Source of the DNA: Rhizobium laguerreae
GTDB lineage: Bacteria > Pseudomonadota > Alphaproteobacteria > Rhizobiales > Rhizobiaceae
Assembly (NCBI RefSeq): GCF_002008165.1
Contig: NZ_MRDM01000030.1
Coordinates: 310,001 to 374,000, forward strand
Direction of reading: 5' to 3'
Length of the DNA stretch: 64,000 nt
Below are positions 17,557-26,701 of this stretch, one piece after another (the first letter of the stretch is position 1; the number at the start of each line of letters is the position of its first letter). The notes under the pieces were generated by a model. That model did not search any database and was not told the DNA's origin. It saw only the letters and a list, made by a program, of their open reading frames with translations. Made by a program: the position numbers and the translations under genes.

Positions 17557-18636
17557 ATGCGTGATGTGGTTCAACGTAAGAGATTCTCCACCGCGGCTGC
17601 AATGATGGCCGCAGCGATCGGCGCGCTTGTCTACATGCAGGCAGTCGAGCGCAGGTCGGCCGCTCCGTCTGCGGATACTGGCCACGCAGGTGACGATCAT
17701 GGCCGCAGCGCCAGTACGCCCGAGGCTATCCCTTTCAGCGGCCTTCGCGACGTCTTCTGGCGCGTCTTCCATGAAATTTTAGACGACCGCGTCACTCTCA
17801 TCGCGGCGGGCGTGACCTTCTATCTCTTGCTGGCGATATTTCCTGCCCTGGCGGCCCTCGTCGCTCTCTATGGGTTGGTTGCCGATCCGGTTACCATATC
17901 CGAACATCTTCGCGAGTTGGCTGTCCTCTTGCCACCCGGCGCATTCGATCTTCTTGCCGATCAGATCAAGGCGCTCGTCGAGCGGCGCGACGGCACACTT
18001 GGCCTAACCTTTTTCGTAGGCCTCGCGGTCGCGCTATGGAGCACCCATAATGGCACGCTGGCGATATTCGACGCTATGAACGTGGCCTACGAGGAAAAGG
18101 AGAAGCGAAGCCTGGTGCGGCTTAATCTGACGGGCCTCTGCTTTACCCTATGTGCGATAGCTTTTGCGATCGTCATGGTGGCCCTCGTTGGTGTGATGCC
18201 AGTTGTGCTCTCCTATCTTTGGCTCGATCAATTCAAGGAGCACATGGCTCTTCTCCTTAGGTGGCCGCTGCTTCTGCTCGTGGTTGCGGTGGCCGTCACA
18301 ATGGTCTACCGCTTTGGCCCAAGCCGGGAGGCTGCCAAGGTCCGGTGGATGACGTGGGGCGCGGTTTTGACCACGGTCGCCTGGGCCGCCATGTCGCTCG
18401 GCTTCTCTTTCTATCTAGAGAATTTCGCCAATTACAACGCGACATACGGCACGCTCGGGGCGCTGATAGGCTTCCTCATCTGGATCTGGCTTTCCGTCGT
18501 CATTCTCATCGTCGGAGGAGAGCTCAACGCAGAACTGGAGCATCAGACCGCGAGGGACACGACGACAGGAACGCCGCTGCCAATGGGAGCGCGAGGCGCC
18601 TATGTCGCGGATACTTTGGGCGAGATCAGGAACTGA
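17557..18636 (+). CDS. YihY/BrkB-family inner-membrane protein
   Basis: This polytopic membrane protein of about 360 residues has the YihY/virulence factor BrkB fold. The hallmark region VTLIAAGVTFYLLLAIFPAL lies near residue 80. A stretch typical of the family, GLAVALWSTHNGTLAIFDAMN, follows, and the last membrane segments read WLSVVILIVGGELNAELEHQ. I chose 17557 because CGGAGACC lies nine bases before it. A GTG at 17401 would add 52 poorly conserved residues. The cellular role of the family is not settled. It directly precedes the PLP enzyme gene on the same strand. Confidence 0.85.
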   Translation: MRDVVQRKRFSTAAAMMAAAIGALVYMQAVERRSAAPSADTGHAGDDHGRSASTPEAIPFSGLRDVFWRVFHEILDDRVTLIAAGVTFYLLLAIFPALAALVALYGLVADPVTISEHLRELAVLLPPGAFDLLADQIKALVERRDGTLGLTFFVGLAVALWSTHNGTLAIFDAMNVAYEEKEKRSLVRLNLTGLCFTLCAIAFAIVMVALVGVMPVVLSYLWLDQFKEHMALLLRWPLLLLVVAVAVTMVYRFGPSREAAKVRWMTWGAVLTTVAWAAMSLGFSFYLENFANYNATYGTLGALIGFLIWIWLSVVILIVGGELNAELEHQTARDTTTGTPLPMGARGAYVADTLGEIRN

Positions 18637-18706
18637 CCGCGAAGATTGCTCCTCTCCTGTAGTTTTGATGTATTCTGACATTTCGCCATTCCCGATAGAG
18701 GAGACG

Positions 18707-19993
18707 ATGATGACTGCCCCGCATCCTTCCAAAACCCATATCGGCAATCATGCCCTGCATCCCGAAACCCAGATGCTGAATTACGGCTACGATCCGGAGC
18801 TCTCGGAAGGGGCGGTCAAGCCGCCGGTATTCCTCACCTCCACCTTCGTGTTCAACACGGCCGAGGATGGCCGCGACTTCTTCGATTACGTGTCTGGCCG
18901 CCGCGAGCCGCCCGAAGGGAAGGGTGCCGGCCTCGTCTATTCGCGCTTTAACCACCCAAACAGCGAAATCGTCGAAGACAGGCTCGCCGTCTACGAACGG
19001 ACGGAAAGCGGCGTGCTGTTTTCATCCGGCATGGCGGCGATCGCCACCACTCTGTTCGCCTTCGTCCGGCCGGGGGATGCGATCCTGCATTCACAGCCGC
19101 TCTATGGGGGAACCGAAACGTTGCTGGCAAAGACTTTTCTGAACTTCGGCGTCGCCGCTATTGGGTTTGCCGACGGCATCAGCGAAGGATCGGTGCAGAA
19201 GGCGGCTGAAGAGGCGATGGCCAACGGCCGCGTTTCCGTTATCCTGATCGAGACGCCAGCCAATCCCACCAACAGCCTGGTCGATGTGGCGATGATCCGG
19301 CGCGTGGCCGACGCGATCGGTGCAAGACAAGGCCACATGCCGATTATCGTCTGCGACAATACCCTGCTCGGGCCGGTCTTCCAGCGGCCGATCGAGCACG
19401 GCGCCGATATCTCGCTCTATTCGCTGACGAAGTATGTCGGTGGTCATTCGGATCTGATCGCCGGCGCCGTTCTTGGTCGCAAGGCGGTGATCAAGCAGAT
19501 CAAGGCCCTGCGCGGCGCGATCGGCACCCAGCTCGATCCACATTCCTGCTGGATGCTCGGCCGTTCGCTGGAAACGCTGCAGCTGCGCATGGAACGGGCA
19601 AACAGCAACGCGCGGGCCGTCGCAGACTATCTGCGCGACCACCCGAAGGTAGAGAAGGTCCACTATCTGCCCTACCACGATCCGGAATCGCCGGCCGGCC
19701 GGACCTTCATCGCGCAATGCACCGGCGCGGGCTCCACCTTTTCTTTCGACATTCGCGGCGGTCAGCCAGCCTCGTTCAAATTCCTGAACGCGCTGCAGAT
19801 CTTCAAGCTCGCGGTCAGCCTCGGCGGCACGGAATCGCTTGCGAGCCATCCTGCCACCATGACGCATTCCGGCGTGCCCGCCGATGTCCGCCAGCGCATC
19901 GGCGTTCTGGAATCGACGATCCGCCTTTCGATCGGCATCGAGCATCCGGACGATCTGATCGCCGACCTGGAGATAGCCCTGCAGGCTGCGTGA
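18707..19993 (+). CDS. Cystathionine gamma-synthase / methionine gamma-lyase family PLP enzyme
   Basis: This 428-residue enzyme of trans-sulfuration type is expected in the cytoplasm as a tetramer. The cofactor lysine is Lys242 in LYSLTKYVGGHSDLIAG. The PLP-phosphate and substrate motifs include YSRFNHPNSEIVEDRLA and FSSGMAAIATTLFAF, and the C-terminal LGGTESLASHPATMTHSGV is diagnostic of the family. The start at 18707 lies behind AGAGGAG; a second ATG follows directly. Whether it makes cystathionine, releases methanethiol from methionine or acts on another sulfur amino acid cannot be decided from these motifs. Confidence 0.88.
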   Translation: MMTAPHPSKTHIGNHALHPETQMLNYGYDPELSEGAVKPPVFLTSTFVFNTAEDGRDFFDYVSGRREPPEGKGAGLVYSRFNHPNSEIVEDRLAVYERTESGVLFSSGMAAIATTLFAFVRPGDAILHSQPLYGGTETLLAKTFLNFGVAAIGFADGISEGSVQKAAEEAMANGRVSVILIETPANPTNSLVDVAMIRRVADAIGARQGHMPIIVCDNTLLGPVFQRPIEHGADISLYSLTKYVGGHSDLIAGAVLGRKAVIKQIKALRGAIGTQLDPHSCWMLGRSLETLQLRMERANSNARAVADYLRDHPKVEKVHYLPYHDPESPAGRTFIAQCTGAGSTFSFDIRGGQPASFKFLNALQIFKLAVSLGGTESLASHPATMTHSGVPADVRQRIGVLESTIRLSIGIEHPDDLIADLEIALQAA

Positions 19994-20038
19994 TCGGGAG
20001 GAAACGATGCCCGGCGGCGGCGGGCATCGTGTACCACA

Positions 20039-20452
20039 TTATTTGTCGTCGATCGTCAGTTCCGTCTCGTCCGTGTCCAGCACGAAGACCGCAAGCAGGC
20101 GCGCCGGCTTGGTGTCGCTGGCGTTTGCGCTGACGCTGTGATGATCGCCGGGAAATTCGGCGAAGCTTTCTCCGGCCTTATACGTTTTCACCGGTCCGTC
20201 GTTCACCGCGCTGCGGATCGCCCCTTCGAGAACCGTGGCGTAGATGAAAGCGGAATTCGGATGGGTATGGCCGGGCGACATGCCGCCGGGCGCATATTCC
20301 ACCATCACAGCCCTCATGCTCTTGCCGGGAACATTGGGAAGCTTCTGGTCGAAAACGACGCTTATCTTCGCTTTCCCACCTCCGGCGTGAGCCTGAGTGC
20401 CGGCGGCAAGGACAAGGGCGAAGGCCGCTGCCGAGATCATTTTCCTGAGCAT
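20039..20452 (-). CDS. Secreted cupin-domain protein
   Basis: This 137-residue protein has a signal peptide (MLRKMISAAAFALVLAAGTQ, cleavage near AHA-GG) and one cupin barrel. The metal-binding motif reads GHTHPNSAFIYATVLEG, with two histidines and a downstream FPGDHHSVSANAS supplying the third. This is typical of small periplasmic cupins of unknown substrate. AAAGGAGACC precedes the start. It lies 49 bases downstream of the NAD(P)-binding protein gene and is probably co-transcribed with it. A role in handling a reactive small molecule is possible but unproven. Confidence 0.82.
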   Translation of the reverse strand: MLRKMISAAAFALVLAAGTQAHAGGGKAKISVVFDQKLPNVPGKSMRAVMVEYAPGGMSPGHTHPNSAFIYATVLEGAIRSAVNDGPVKTYKAGESFAEFPGDHHSVSANASDTKPARLLAVFVLDTDETELTIDDK

Positions 20453-20501
20453 GTCTGGTCTCCTTTCGTTGATAAACGAGCGCACCGGCGCACCAAGTCC
20501 G

Positions 20502-21266
20502 TCAGGCGCTCTTTTTCTGCGGCGGCTGCCGGCTGAGCCAATCGTCGAAGCGGATCTGGCCAAGCCGCGCCTTGGCTCCGGTCACGAGCGAATTGTCCTC
20601 GAGCTCGACGCCGAAATAGCGGGCGTGCGGATCGGCGACCACCTGGCGCGGATCGTTCGTCGCCTTGAAGAGACGCGTCACGATTTCGGTGAGGCGGACT
20701 TTCTCCGGCCCGCCGATCTCGATCGTGCCGTTCACAGGCGTACCGAGCGCCACCTCGGCCATGACGTCGGCGACGTCGTCCGAGGCGATCGGCTGCACGT
20801 AGGCCGTCGATAGATGCACGGTCTGACCGACGGTGCCTGACTGGGCGATGCCAGCCATGAATTCATGGAACTGTGTCGAGTGCACGATGGTGTAGGGTAT
20901 GCCGGACGTCTTGATCAGCTCTTCCTGGGCCATCTTGGCGCGCATGTAGCCGCTGCCCTGCAGCCGCTCCATGCCGACGATCGACAGCGCGATATGATGC
21001 TTGACGCCGGCGGCAGCCCCTGCCTTGAGCAGATTGCGGCCCGAGGTCTGGAAGAATTCCAGGACGGCCTTGTCCTCGAACGAGGGCGAGTTTGCGAGAT
21101 CGAGCACGACCTGCGCGCCAGCGAGCGCTTCGGCCACGCCCTTGCCGGTGATCGTGTCGACGCCCGAATTCGGCGAAGCCGCCAACACCTCGTGCCCCTT
21201 CTTGCGCAATCTTTCCACGGTCTTCGAGCCGATGAGGCCGGTGCCGCCGATAACGACGATTTTCAT
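20502..21266 (-). CDS. NmrA-like NAD(P)-binding protein (atypical SDR)
   Basis: This 254-residue protein has an N-terminal Rossmann fold with VVIGGTGLIGSKTVERLRKK. It lacks the classical YxxxK catalytic pair of active short-chain dehydrogenases, placing it with NmrA/HSCARG-type NAD(P)-binding regulators or reductases. The central region HHIALSIVGMERLQGSGYMR is typical of that group. AAGGAGACTACCC lies before the start. The cupin gene follows on the same strand. It could sense redox state or reduce a small ligand; the sequence does not decide. Confidence 0.82.
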   Translation of the reverse strand: MKIVVIGGTGLIGSKTVERLRKKGHEVLAASPNSGVDTITGKGVAEALAGAQVVLDLANSPSFEDKAVLEFFQTSGRNLLKAGAAAGVKHHIALSIVGMERLQGSGYMRAKMAQEELIKTSGIPYTIVHSTQFHEFMAGIAQSGTVGQTVHLSTAYVQPIASDDVADVMAEVALGTPVNGTIEIGGPEKVRLTEIVTRLFKATNDPRQVVADPHARYFGVELEDNSLVTGAKARLGQIRFDDWLSRQPPQKKSA

Positions 21267-21663
21267 GGGTAGTCTCCTTGTCCTTTACGAGGAGTTTCCT
21301 CTGTTGACTTGCCTTTGTTGACTTGAAAGCGAGCAGGCGACTGCTCGGCGTGGCGAAACCGCGTCCTCTATGAGTGAAGCGGCTTCATCGGGACCGTCGC
21401 CGGTACGGCCGGTGTAACCGATGGGCAGAGAATGCGCCCGATCGCGGTCCCAAACTATTCTCCCTCGGTCGCTGTCACCCTATGCGAACGCAGTAGGCCA
21501 ACTGGCTCTGCGACGAGCCGGTTGGCTGAAATGGAGGACCATCACGTCGACAGGCATGGGCCGAACCTACCGTCGGGGCAGATGACGGACCCGGAAGGCA
21601 AGGCGTATTCACCGGTCTGCAAGCCGGTGACTTCGGCCGTCAATCCTCACGATGGAGATAAGA
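21267..21663. other. Divergent intergenic region, no gene seen
   Basis: This 397-base gap lies between the leftward NmrA-like gene and the rightward AhpD-like gene. A short direct repeat, TGTTGACTT, occurs twice near 21303-21323. It could contribute a -35-like TTGACT element, but no convincing -10 box or coding frame was found. Confidence 0.4.
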
Positions 21664-22122
21664 ATGACCAAGCGTCTGAACTTCATGGCCCATAAGAACA
21701 GCGGCATCGACGGCCTCGTGGCTGTTGAAGCCTGGATTGCCAAGAGCTTCGATCCGAAGCTGCTCGAACTCGTCAAAGTGCGTGTTTCCCAAATGAACGG
21801 ATGCGCGCATTGCCTGCACATGCACCGCCAGGACGCACTGAAGCTCGGCGAAACGGATGACCGGCTGCTGCTTCTCAACGCATGGCGGGAGTCGCAGCTC
21901 TTCAGCACACGGGAGCGGGCGGCACTCGCCTGGGCGGAGGCTCTTACTCAGATCGCGAAAAGCCATGCGCCAGATGATGTTTATGAAGAGGCACACACCA
22001 ACTTCTCGGATGACGAGCTCGTGGCGCTTTCGATCGGTATTGCGATGATCAATGCCTGGAACAGACTAGCGATCGGCTTTCGGCTTCAGCATCCGGCCGA
22101 TCACAAACGCGCCGCCGCCTGA
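21664..22122 (+). CDS. AhpD/CMD-family carboxymuconolactone decarboxylase-like protein
   Basis: This 152-residue protein is of the alkylhydroperoxidase-like (AhpD) all-helical family. The redox pair is visible in MNGCAHCLHMHRQDALKLGE (CxxC followed three residues later by histidine), near residues 44-63, as in peroxidase-type members. The start at 21664 has ATGGAGATAAG directly before it. Proteins of this length with a FSTRERAALAWAEALT motif are common in rhizobia and are usually annotated as peroxidase-related. It probably protects against peroxides or uses a thiol cofactor; its reductant is unknown. Confidence 0.85.
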   Translation: MTKRLNFMAHKNSGIDGLVAVEAWIAKSFDPKLLELVKVRVSQMNGCAHCLHMHRQDALKLGETDDRLLLLNAWRESQLFSTRERAALAWAEALTQIAKSHAPDDVYEEAHTNFSDDELVALSIGIAMINAWNRLAIGFRLQHPADHKRAAA

Positions 22123-22142
22123 CGGTCTGCGCCATCGCCGGG

Positions 22143-23351
22143 TCAGGAAAGCTGGGCAGCCTCGAACATGGCGGTCAGCCCGATGCCTCCGCCGATACCG
22201 ATCATGGCCAGGCCGGTCGCGCCCGGCGCCCATCCGCCGATGTCGCGGATCAGCTGGCTGTATAGTCGGGTAACGAGGATTGCGCCGGAGGCCCCGAATG
22301 GATGGCCGAGCGCAATGGCTCCGCCGTCCTTGTTGATCGCGTCGGCAGGGATAGCGAGCTGGTCCAGCGATGCCAGAACCTGGGCCGCAAAGGCCTCGTT
22401 GAATTCGATGGCATCGATGTCTACGAGTGAGAGCCCGGGCTGACGCTGCAGCAGCTTTCTGGTCGAGGCGACCGGGCCGATGCCGAGCAGGTTGGGGTCG
22501 ACGCCGGCAGCGGCGCTGTCGATGAAGGCAAGGCCCTTTTCGATGCCCATGCTTCTCGCCATTCCGCCACTCATAACAAGCACCAGGCAGGCGCCGTCGT
22601 TCAGCGGGCAGGCATTGCCGGCTGTCACCGAACCATCGGCCAGGAAGACCGGCCGGAGGTTTGCGAGCGCCTGGAAGGATGTAGCCGCACGTGGGCATTC
22701 GTCCCGTTCGATCAGACCGTGGCCGGTGGAAATGTCAACGATCTCGGGGCGAAAGATGCCTGCCTCGGCCGCCGCTACGGCGAGCCTATGGCTGCGCAGG
22801 GCGAATTCATCCTGTCTCTGCCGCGATATGCCGAACTGACGGGCGACGTTTTCGGCAGCAACACCCATTTCCGGGTCGCCGATCGTGTCAGGCGAAAACC
22901 GGGCGCGCCCGTAAAAACGCGGCGGCATCCCATTCGCCTTTGGTCTTTCGACGCGCCATGGCGCGGTGCTGACACTCTCCACACCGCCGGCGAGAAAACA
23001 CGCGCCGGCTTTCGCCTGGATCAGGCGGGCTGCCATGATGATCGCTTCCAGGCCTGAGCCGCATTGCCGATCGATCGCAACACCTGGAACCGTCATCGGC
23101 AGGCCTGCGGCGAGTGCTGCCAGCCGCGCGATATTTCCGCCGCAGCCGGCGGCATTGCCCACCAGCACATCGTCGATGCTTTCGGGCGCAATTCCCGTCT
23201 CGGACAGGATCCGATGGATGATCGGCGCAAGCAGGTCTTCTGCCGCGACAGTCGCAAGCGATCCGAAAGCCCGGCCGATCGGCGACCGGTAGGCGGCAAC
23301 CACGACTGGCTGCCAATCCTCGTCAGGCTGAAAGGCGTAGGACAAGATCAT
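22143..23351 (-). CDS. Thiolase-family acyltransferase with atypical active site
   Basis: This 402-residue thiolase-fold protein keeps the nucleophile Cys97 (DRQCGSGLEAI), the NEAF motif (FNEAFAAQVLA) and His350 (ALGHPFGASGA). The C-terminal motif that normally reads C-x-GGG-x-G is GIGGGIG, so the second catalytic cysteine is replaced by Gly385. Classical thiolases use that cysteine to protonate or deprotonate the acetyl group. The gene overlaps the acyl-CoA ligase upstream by 29 bases and ends the operon. The product may therefore be an acyltransferase with altered chemistry rather than a normal beta-ketothiolase. Confidence 0.85.
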   Translation of the reverse strand: MILSYAFQPDEDWQPVVVAAYRSPIGRAFGSLATVAAEDLLAPIIHRILSETGIAPESIDDVLVGNAAGCGGNIARLAALAAGLPMTVPGVAIDRQCGSGLEAIIMAARLIQAKAGACFLAGGVESVSTAPWRVERPKANGMPPRFYGRARFSPDTIGDPEMGVAAENVARQFGISRQRQDEFALRSHRLAVAAAEAGIFRPEIVDISTGHGLIERDECPRAATSFQALANLRPVFLADGSVTAGNACPLNDGACLVLVMSGGMARSMGIEKGLAFIDSAAAGVDPNLLGIGPVASTRKLLQRQPGLSLVDIDAIEFNEAFAAQVLASLDQLAIPADAINKDGGAIALGHPFGASGAILVTRLYSQLIRDIGGWAPGATGLAMIGIGGGIGLTAMFEAAQLS

Positions 23352-24846
23352 CTCCAGAAATCACGGCCTGCTCCACTTGCCCCCTCGAGATCTTGCCGCT
23401 GCTCGTCATCGGCCAGGACCTTATATGGTAGAATTGCTTGGGGATCTTGTACTTCCCGAGCATCTGCGCGCAATGATCAGCCAGGATTTTCGGGTCCACC
23501 GTCTCCCCCGAGACGACAGCGACGATCCGCTGGCCGAAATAGGCGTCAGGCAGCCCGAAGACAACGGCATCCTCTACCCCGGGACAGGCTTTCAGCGCGC
23601 TCTCGACTTCGGCGGGATAGATGTTGTTGCCGCCTGATATCATCATGCCGCCGGCCCTGCCGATCACCCGCAGCATGCCATCGGCATCGAGTTCGCCGAG
23701 ATCTCCGACCGTCGCTCCCGCTTCTGTGACCCGGAACGCATGACCGTCATCGCCCCACAGATATCCATCCGCGATCAGGTCGCTCTTGACGAATATGGTT
23801 CCCGCCACATCGGTCCCGACGTCGTTCTCCTCGGGGTCGCGAATGGATATTCCCACGCCGGGATAGGCCTGTCCGACCCGCTCGATCGGAAAATCGATCT
23901 CGCCGCCGACAAGGGTCGAGACCGTCATGAAACCGAGCTCGGAGGCGCCGTAATATTCCCGGATACGGGCATTCGGAAACAGTCGGCGCATGGAGTCGAC
24001 CTCGTTCCTGTCAAGCTTTGCGCCGGCGGTGAGGACATCGCGCAGAGAGGTCAGAGCGGGTTCACCCGCCCGGGCCGTTGCAATTCCGGCTATATGGGTG
24101 GGCACAGCAACCAGCCGTTCGACGTGCCAGGAGGAGAGAGTGCGTGCGACCACGCCCGGATCCCATTTCCGGACCGAATGAAAGGTCCCCCCGGCATCCA
24201 AAGCTTCGACCAATGCATAAAGCGCCAGGCCATGCGCGAGGGCTCCGGGGCACATTGTCGACGGCGCGTCTTCGAGTTCGAAAACGACGCGTCCGCGATC
24301 GAGGCTCCTGCGCCACGGCGCGCGCGAGCGATAATAGGCCTTCGGCTCGGCGGTGGTTCCCGATGTAAAGCCGATCAGGAATATCCCGTCGGCATCGACA
24401 GGCAGATCGTCTCCCCCCGCGCCGAGGTCGAAGGGCTCCGCTCCCGCGACGACGAGGGGGATGCCGAGTCTTCGGGCAATTTCAGCGCTCGGCCCCGCAA
24501 TGTCGTCGACGATCAAAACGTCCGGCGCCAGGCGCTCGATGATGCGTTCGACCGTTTTCGACGGCATCATCGGGTCGATGACCGCGCAGGCGTTCGGGAA
24601 AGCGGTCGCCGCCGCAAAATACTCGGCAAAGCCGATATGGTTGCCAAGGCTGAGAGCGGCAAGCGTCTCCACGCCGGGCAGATCGAACATGCGGTGGTTC
24701 GAGCGGGGGAGCTCCTTGAGAAACCGGAAAATTGCCTTGGCGCGCAAATAGAGCTCGCCATAGCTGAGCGAGCGCCCGTCGATCACCAGCGCCGGCTTGT
24801 CCGGTGTCTCCGTTGCATGTCGAAGAAGCTGCGCATGGATCGGCAT
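23323..24846 (-). CDS. AMP-dependent acyl-CoA synthetase/ligase
   Basis: This 507-residue member of the adenylate-forming superfamily activates a carboxylic acid to acyl-AMP and then to the CoA thioester. The phosphate loop reads FTSGTTAEPKAYYRS. Further core motifs are REYYGASELGF, YLWGDDGHAFRVTEAGATVGDLGE and GMMISGGNNIYPAEVES. The catalytic lysine is near the C-terminus in MTSSGKISRGQ. I place the start at the ATG at 24846 (MPIHAQLL), since the longer frame overlaps the thioesterase gene. The acid cannot be predicted. It lies between a thioesterase and a thiolase, suggesting a dedicated acyl-CoA pathway. Confidence 0.88.
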   Translation of the reverse strand: MPIHAQLLRHATETPDKPALVIDGRSLSYGELYLRAKAIFRFLKELPRSNHRMFDLPGVETLAALSLGNHIGFAEYFAAATAFPNACAVIDPMMPSKTVERIIERLAPDVLIVDDIAGPSAEIARRLGIPLVVAGAEPFDLGAGGDDLPVDADGIFLIGFTSGTTAEPKAYYRSRAPWRRSLDRGRVVFELEDAPSTMCPGALAHGLALYALVEALDAGGTFHSVRKWDPGVVARTLSSWHVERLVAVPTHIAGIATARAGEPALTSLRDVLTAGAKLDRNEVDSMRRLFPNARIREYYGASELGFMTVSTLVGGEIDFPIERVGQAYPGVGISIRDPEENDVGTDVAGTIFVKSDLIADGYLWGDDGHAFRVTEAGATVGDLGELDADGMLRVIGRAGGMMISGGNNIYPAEVESALKACPGVEDAVVFGLPDAYFGQRIVAVVSGETVDPKILADHCAQMLGKYKIPKQFYHIRSWPMTSSGKISRGQVEQAVISGDDLVLRLSA

Positions 24847-24875
24847 GGACACCCGCTGGTTTGAATGATCGGCAA

Positions 24876-25292
24876 TCAGCCGGGAGACAGAGCGGCTCTG
24901 GTCGCTTCCGGGATCGGCGTCGGGCGGCTGTCGGAGAGGCCGACGCAGACCCAAACGAAATGCGCCGATGCGCAATGGGCGCCATCGCGCTGGCGAAAGA
25001 GTTCTATGGCAAAGGACAGGCTCGTGCGCCCGATTTTCTCCACATCCACCTTTGCCTCGACAACATCATCGAGGTCGATCGGGCTGTGAAAGGTGATCTC
25101 CGCCTTCTTCACGTGATAGGCAACGCCGGAGGAAGTGTGACGAAAATGGCTGAGAATTTGCCGTTGCCGCAGGAACTCGACGACCGCATCTTCGCAATAG
25201 TCGAGATAACGGGAGTTGTGGACATGACCATAGATGTCGATGTCTCGCATCGAGACCCGGAACGATGCTAAAGGCCTGTCGTCAACGCTCAT
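24876..25292 (-). CDS. 4HBT-family acyl-CoA thioesterase
   Basis: This is a hot-dog fold protein of about 138 residues. The characteristic opening is FRVSMRDIDIYGHVHNSRYL, with the D-x-D/YGHVNN-like active-site helix, followed by the tyrosine-containing DYCEDAVVEFL. These motifs match 4-hydroxybenzoyl-CoA/YbgC-type thioesterases. The start at 25292 gives the usual family length, while an upstream in-frame ATG at 25343 would overlap the divergent reductase gene. It is the first gene of the ligase-thiolase operon, 29 bases before the ligase. It may release a free acid or recover CoA. Confidence 0.85.
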   Translation of the reverse strand: MSVDDRPLASFRVSMRDIDIYGHVHNSRYLDYCEDAVVEFLRQRQILSHFRHTSSGVAYHVKKAEITFHSPIDLDDVVEAKVDVEKIGRTSLSFAIELFRQRDGAHCASAHFVWVCVGLSDSRPTPIPEATRAALSPG

Positions 25293-25342
25293 TCGATCAC
25301 CAATTCGACGGCGTGATCTAACCGCAGTGTGTGGGGGATGCA

Positions 25343-26317
25343 ATGCAATATCAGGCGGTCGTGCGAAAATTCGGCTCGGCTCAGGATGTCGTCGAGCTCG
25401 AGCGGGCTGCGCTGCCGTCGCTGCGGCGCGATCAGGTGAGGGTGCGCCTGCTGGCGCGGGCGATCAATCCGTCCGATATCATCACCATATCAGGAGCTTA
25501 TAGCGGACGCACGACATTGCCCTTCATTCCCGGCTTCGAAGCGTTCGGCGTGGTCGAACAGTGCGGCGAGGAGGTTCATGGGCTTTCTCCGGGAACACGC
25601 GTGCTGCCGGTGCGCAGCGCCGGTGGCTGGCAGGAATTCAAGGATACCGATCCGGGCTGGTGCCTGCGCGTTCCAGACGATCTCACCGACTTCGAAGCTG
25701 CGACGAGCTACGTCAATCCGATGACGGCCTGGTTGATGCTGCATGCCAAGATCGGGCTGAGGCCGGGCATGCGCATCGCCATCAACGCCGCCGCCTCTTC
25801 GATCGGAGCGATATTGATCGGTCTCGCCAACGCCGCAGGCGTGGAGCCGGTCGCCATCGTCCGCAGCGAAGGATCACTTGAGCGCCTGCTCGGCCGGGTC
25901 GAGGCTGTCATCATCGATAGGGAAGAAAGCGAAAGTGATCTGGTTGCCGAGCTCACCGGCCGGCATGGGCTCGACGCGGTGCTCGATTGCGTCGGAGGCG
26001 CGCGCGCCGCAGTCCTCGCCGATGCGCTGCGGCCGGGCGGACGCTTCGTGCATTACGGCCTGCTTTCGGGCCAAAGCATTCCGAATTCATTCTGGGCGTC
26101 CCATCCCGATATTTCCTTTTCCTATTTTCACCTCAGGGAATGGGTTCATTCCGAAGCCATGGACGACGTGCAGCACGCCTATTCCAAGGTCGCGGCGCAG
26201 ATCGTTTCGAAGGTCATCGCGACCGAGGTGCGGGAGGTATTCCCCTTGGAAAAGGTCCGGCAAGCCCTGCAGTCCGCGCTTCCCTTGCGAACGGGCGGCA
26301 AGGTGCTCCTGGCCTGA
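25343..26317 (+). CDS. MDR-family NADPH oxidoreductase (enoyl reductase / quinone reductase-like)
   Basis: This 324-residue medium-chain dehydrogenase/reductase has no zinc ligands. The GroES-like N-terminal part contains ARAINPSDIITISGAYSGR, the same placement as the catalytic tyrosine region of trans-2-enoyl thioester reductases. The cofactor domain has INAAASSIGAILIGLANAAG, a modified GxGxxG loop near residue 146. It is transcribed divergently from the acyl-CoA ligase operon with starts only about 50 bases apart. Reduction of an enoyl-CoA made by that operon is a reasonable guess. Confidence 0.8.
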   Translation: MQYQAVVRKFGSAQDVVELERAALPSLRRDQVRVRLLARAINPSDIITISGAYSGRTTLPFIPGFEAFGVVEQCGEEVHGLSPGTRVLPVRSAGGWQEFKDTDPGWCLRVPDDLTDFEAATSYVNPMTAWLMLHAKIGLRPGMRIAINAAASSIGAILIGLANAAGVEPVAIVRSEGSLERLLGRVEAVIIDREESESDLVAELTGRHGLDAVLDCVGGARAAVLADALRPGGRFVHYGLLSGQSIPNSFWASHPDISFSYFHLREWVHSEAMDDVQHAYSKVAAQIVSKVIATEVREVFPLEKVRQALQSALPLRTGGKVLLA

Positions 26318-26329
26318 TAGGGCTTCGCC

Positions 26330-26701
26330 CTAGGCGTCTTCGTGCCGTTGCCGCGCGATGGTAATTGCCGCATGGTTCGGCTCGGCCCATCCGATCAGGG
26401 TTTTCATGGGGATGAGGAAGGATCGCCCCAGCTCCGTCAGTTCGTATTCGACGCGAGGCGGAACCTCCGGATAGACGGTGCGCCGCACGAAGCCGTCCTG
26501 CTCCAGATGCTTCAACGTCTTGGAGAGCATCTGTTTCGAGATGTCCCCGATCTCGCGCATCAGCTCGTTGAAGCGTTTCTTTTCGCCTTCCAGTGCCTCG
26601 AGGGTGAGCAGGCTCCATTGGTCGCCGATACGATCGAGCACGCCTCTGATCGGGCATCCCGCCCCGGGCTGTTGTTTCGGCTCGTCCGTTTCCTTGGGCA
26701 T
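26330..26701 (-). CDS. HxlR-family transcriptional regulator
   Basis: This winged-helix regulator of about 123 residues has the HxlR signature. CPIRGVLDRIGDQWSLLTLE is followed by RFNELMREIGDISKQMLSKT and the wing YPEVPPRVEYELTELG. The leading cysteine of the family is present and could act as a redox or ligand sensor. I favour the ATG at 26701; a GTG at 26737 is an alternative. It converges with the reductase gene and is divergent from the small secreted protein at 26839, which is its most likely target. Members often repress neighbouring oxidoreductases or detoxification genes. Confidence 0.88.
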   Translation of the reverse strand: MPKETDEPKQQPGAGCPIRGVLDRIGDQWSLLTLEALEGEKKRFNELMREIGDISKQMLSKTLKHLEQDGFVRRTVYPEVPPRVEYELTELGRSFLIPMKTLIGWAEPNHAAITIARQRHEDA

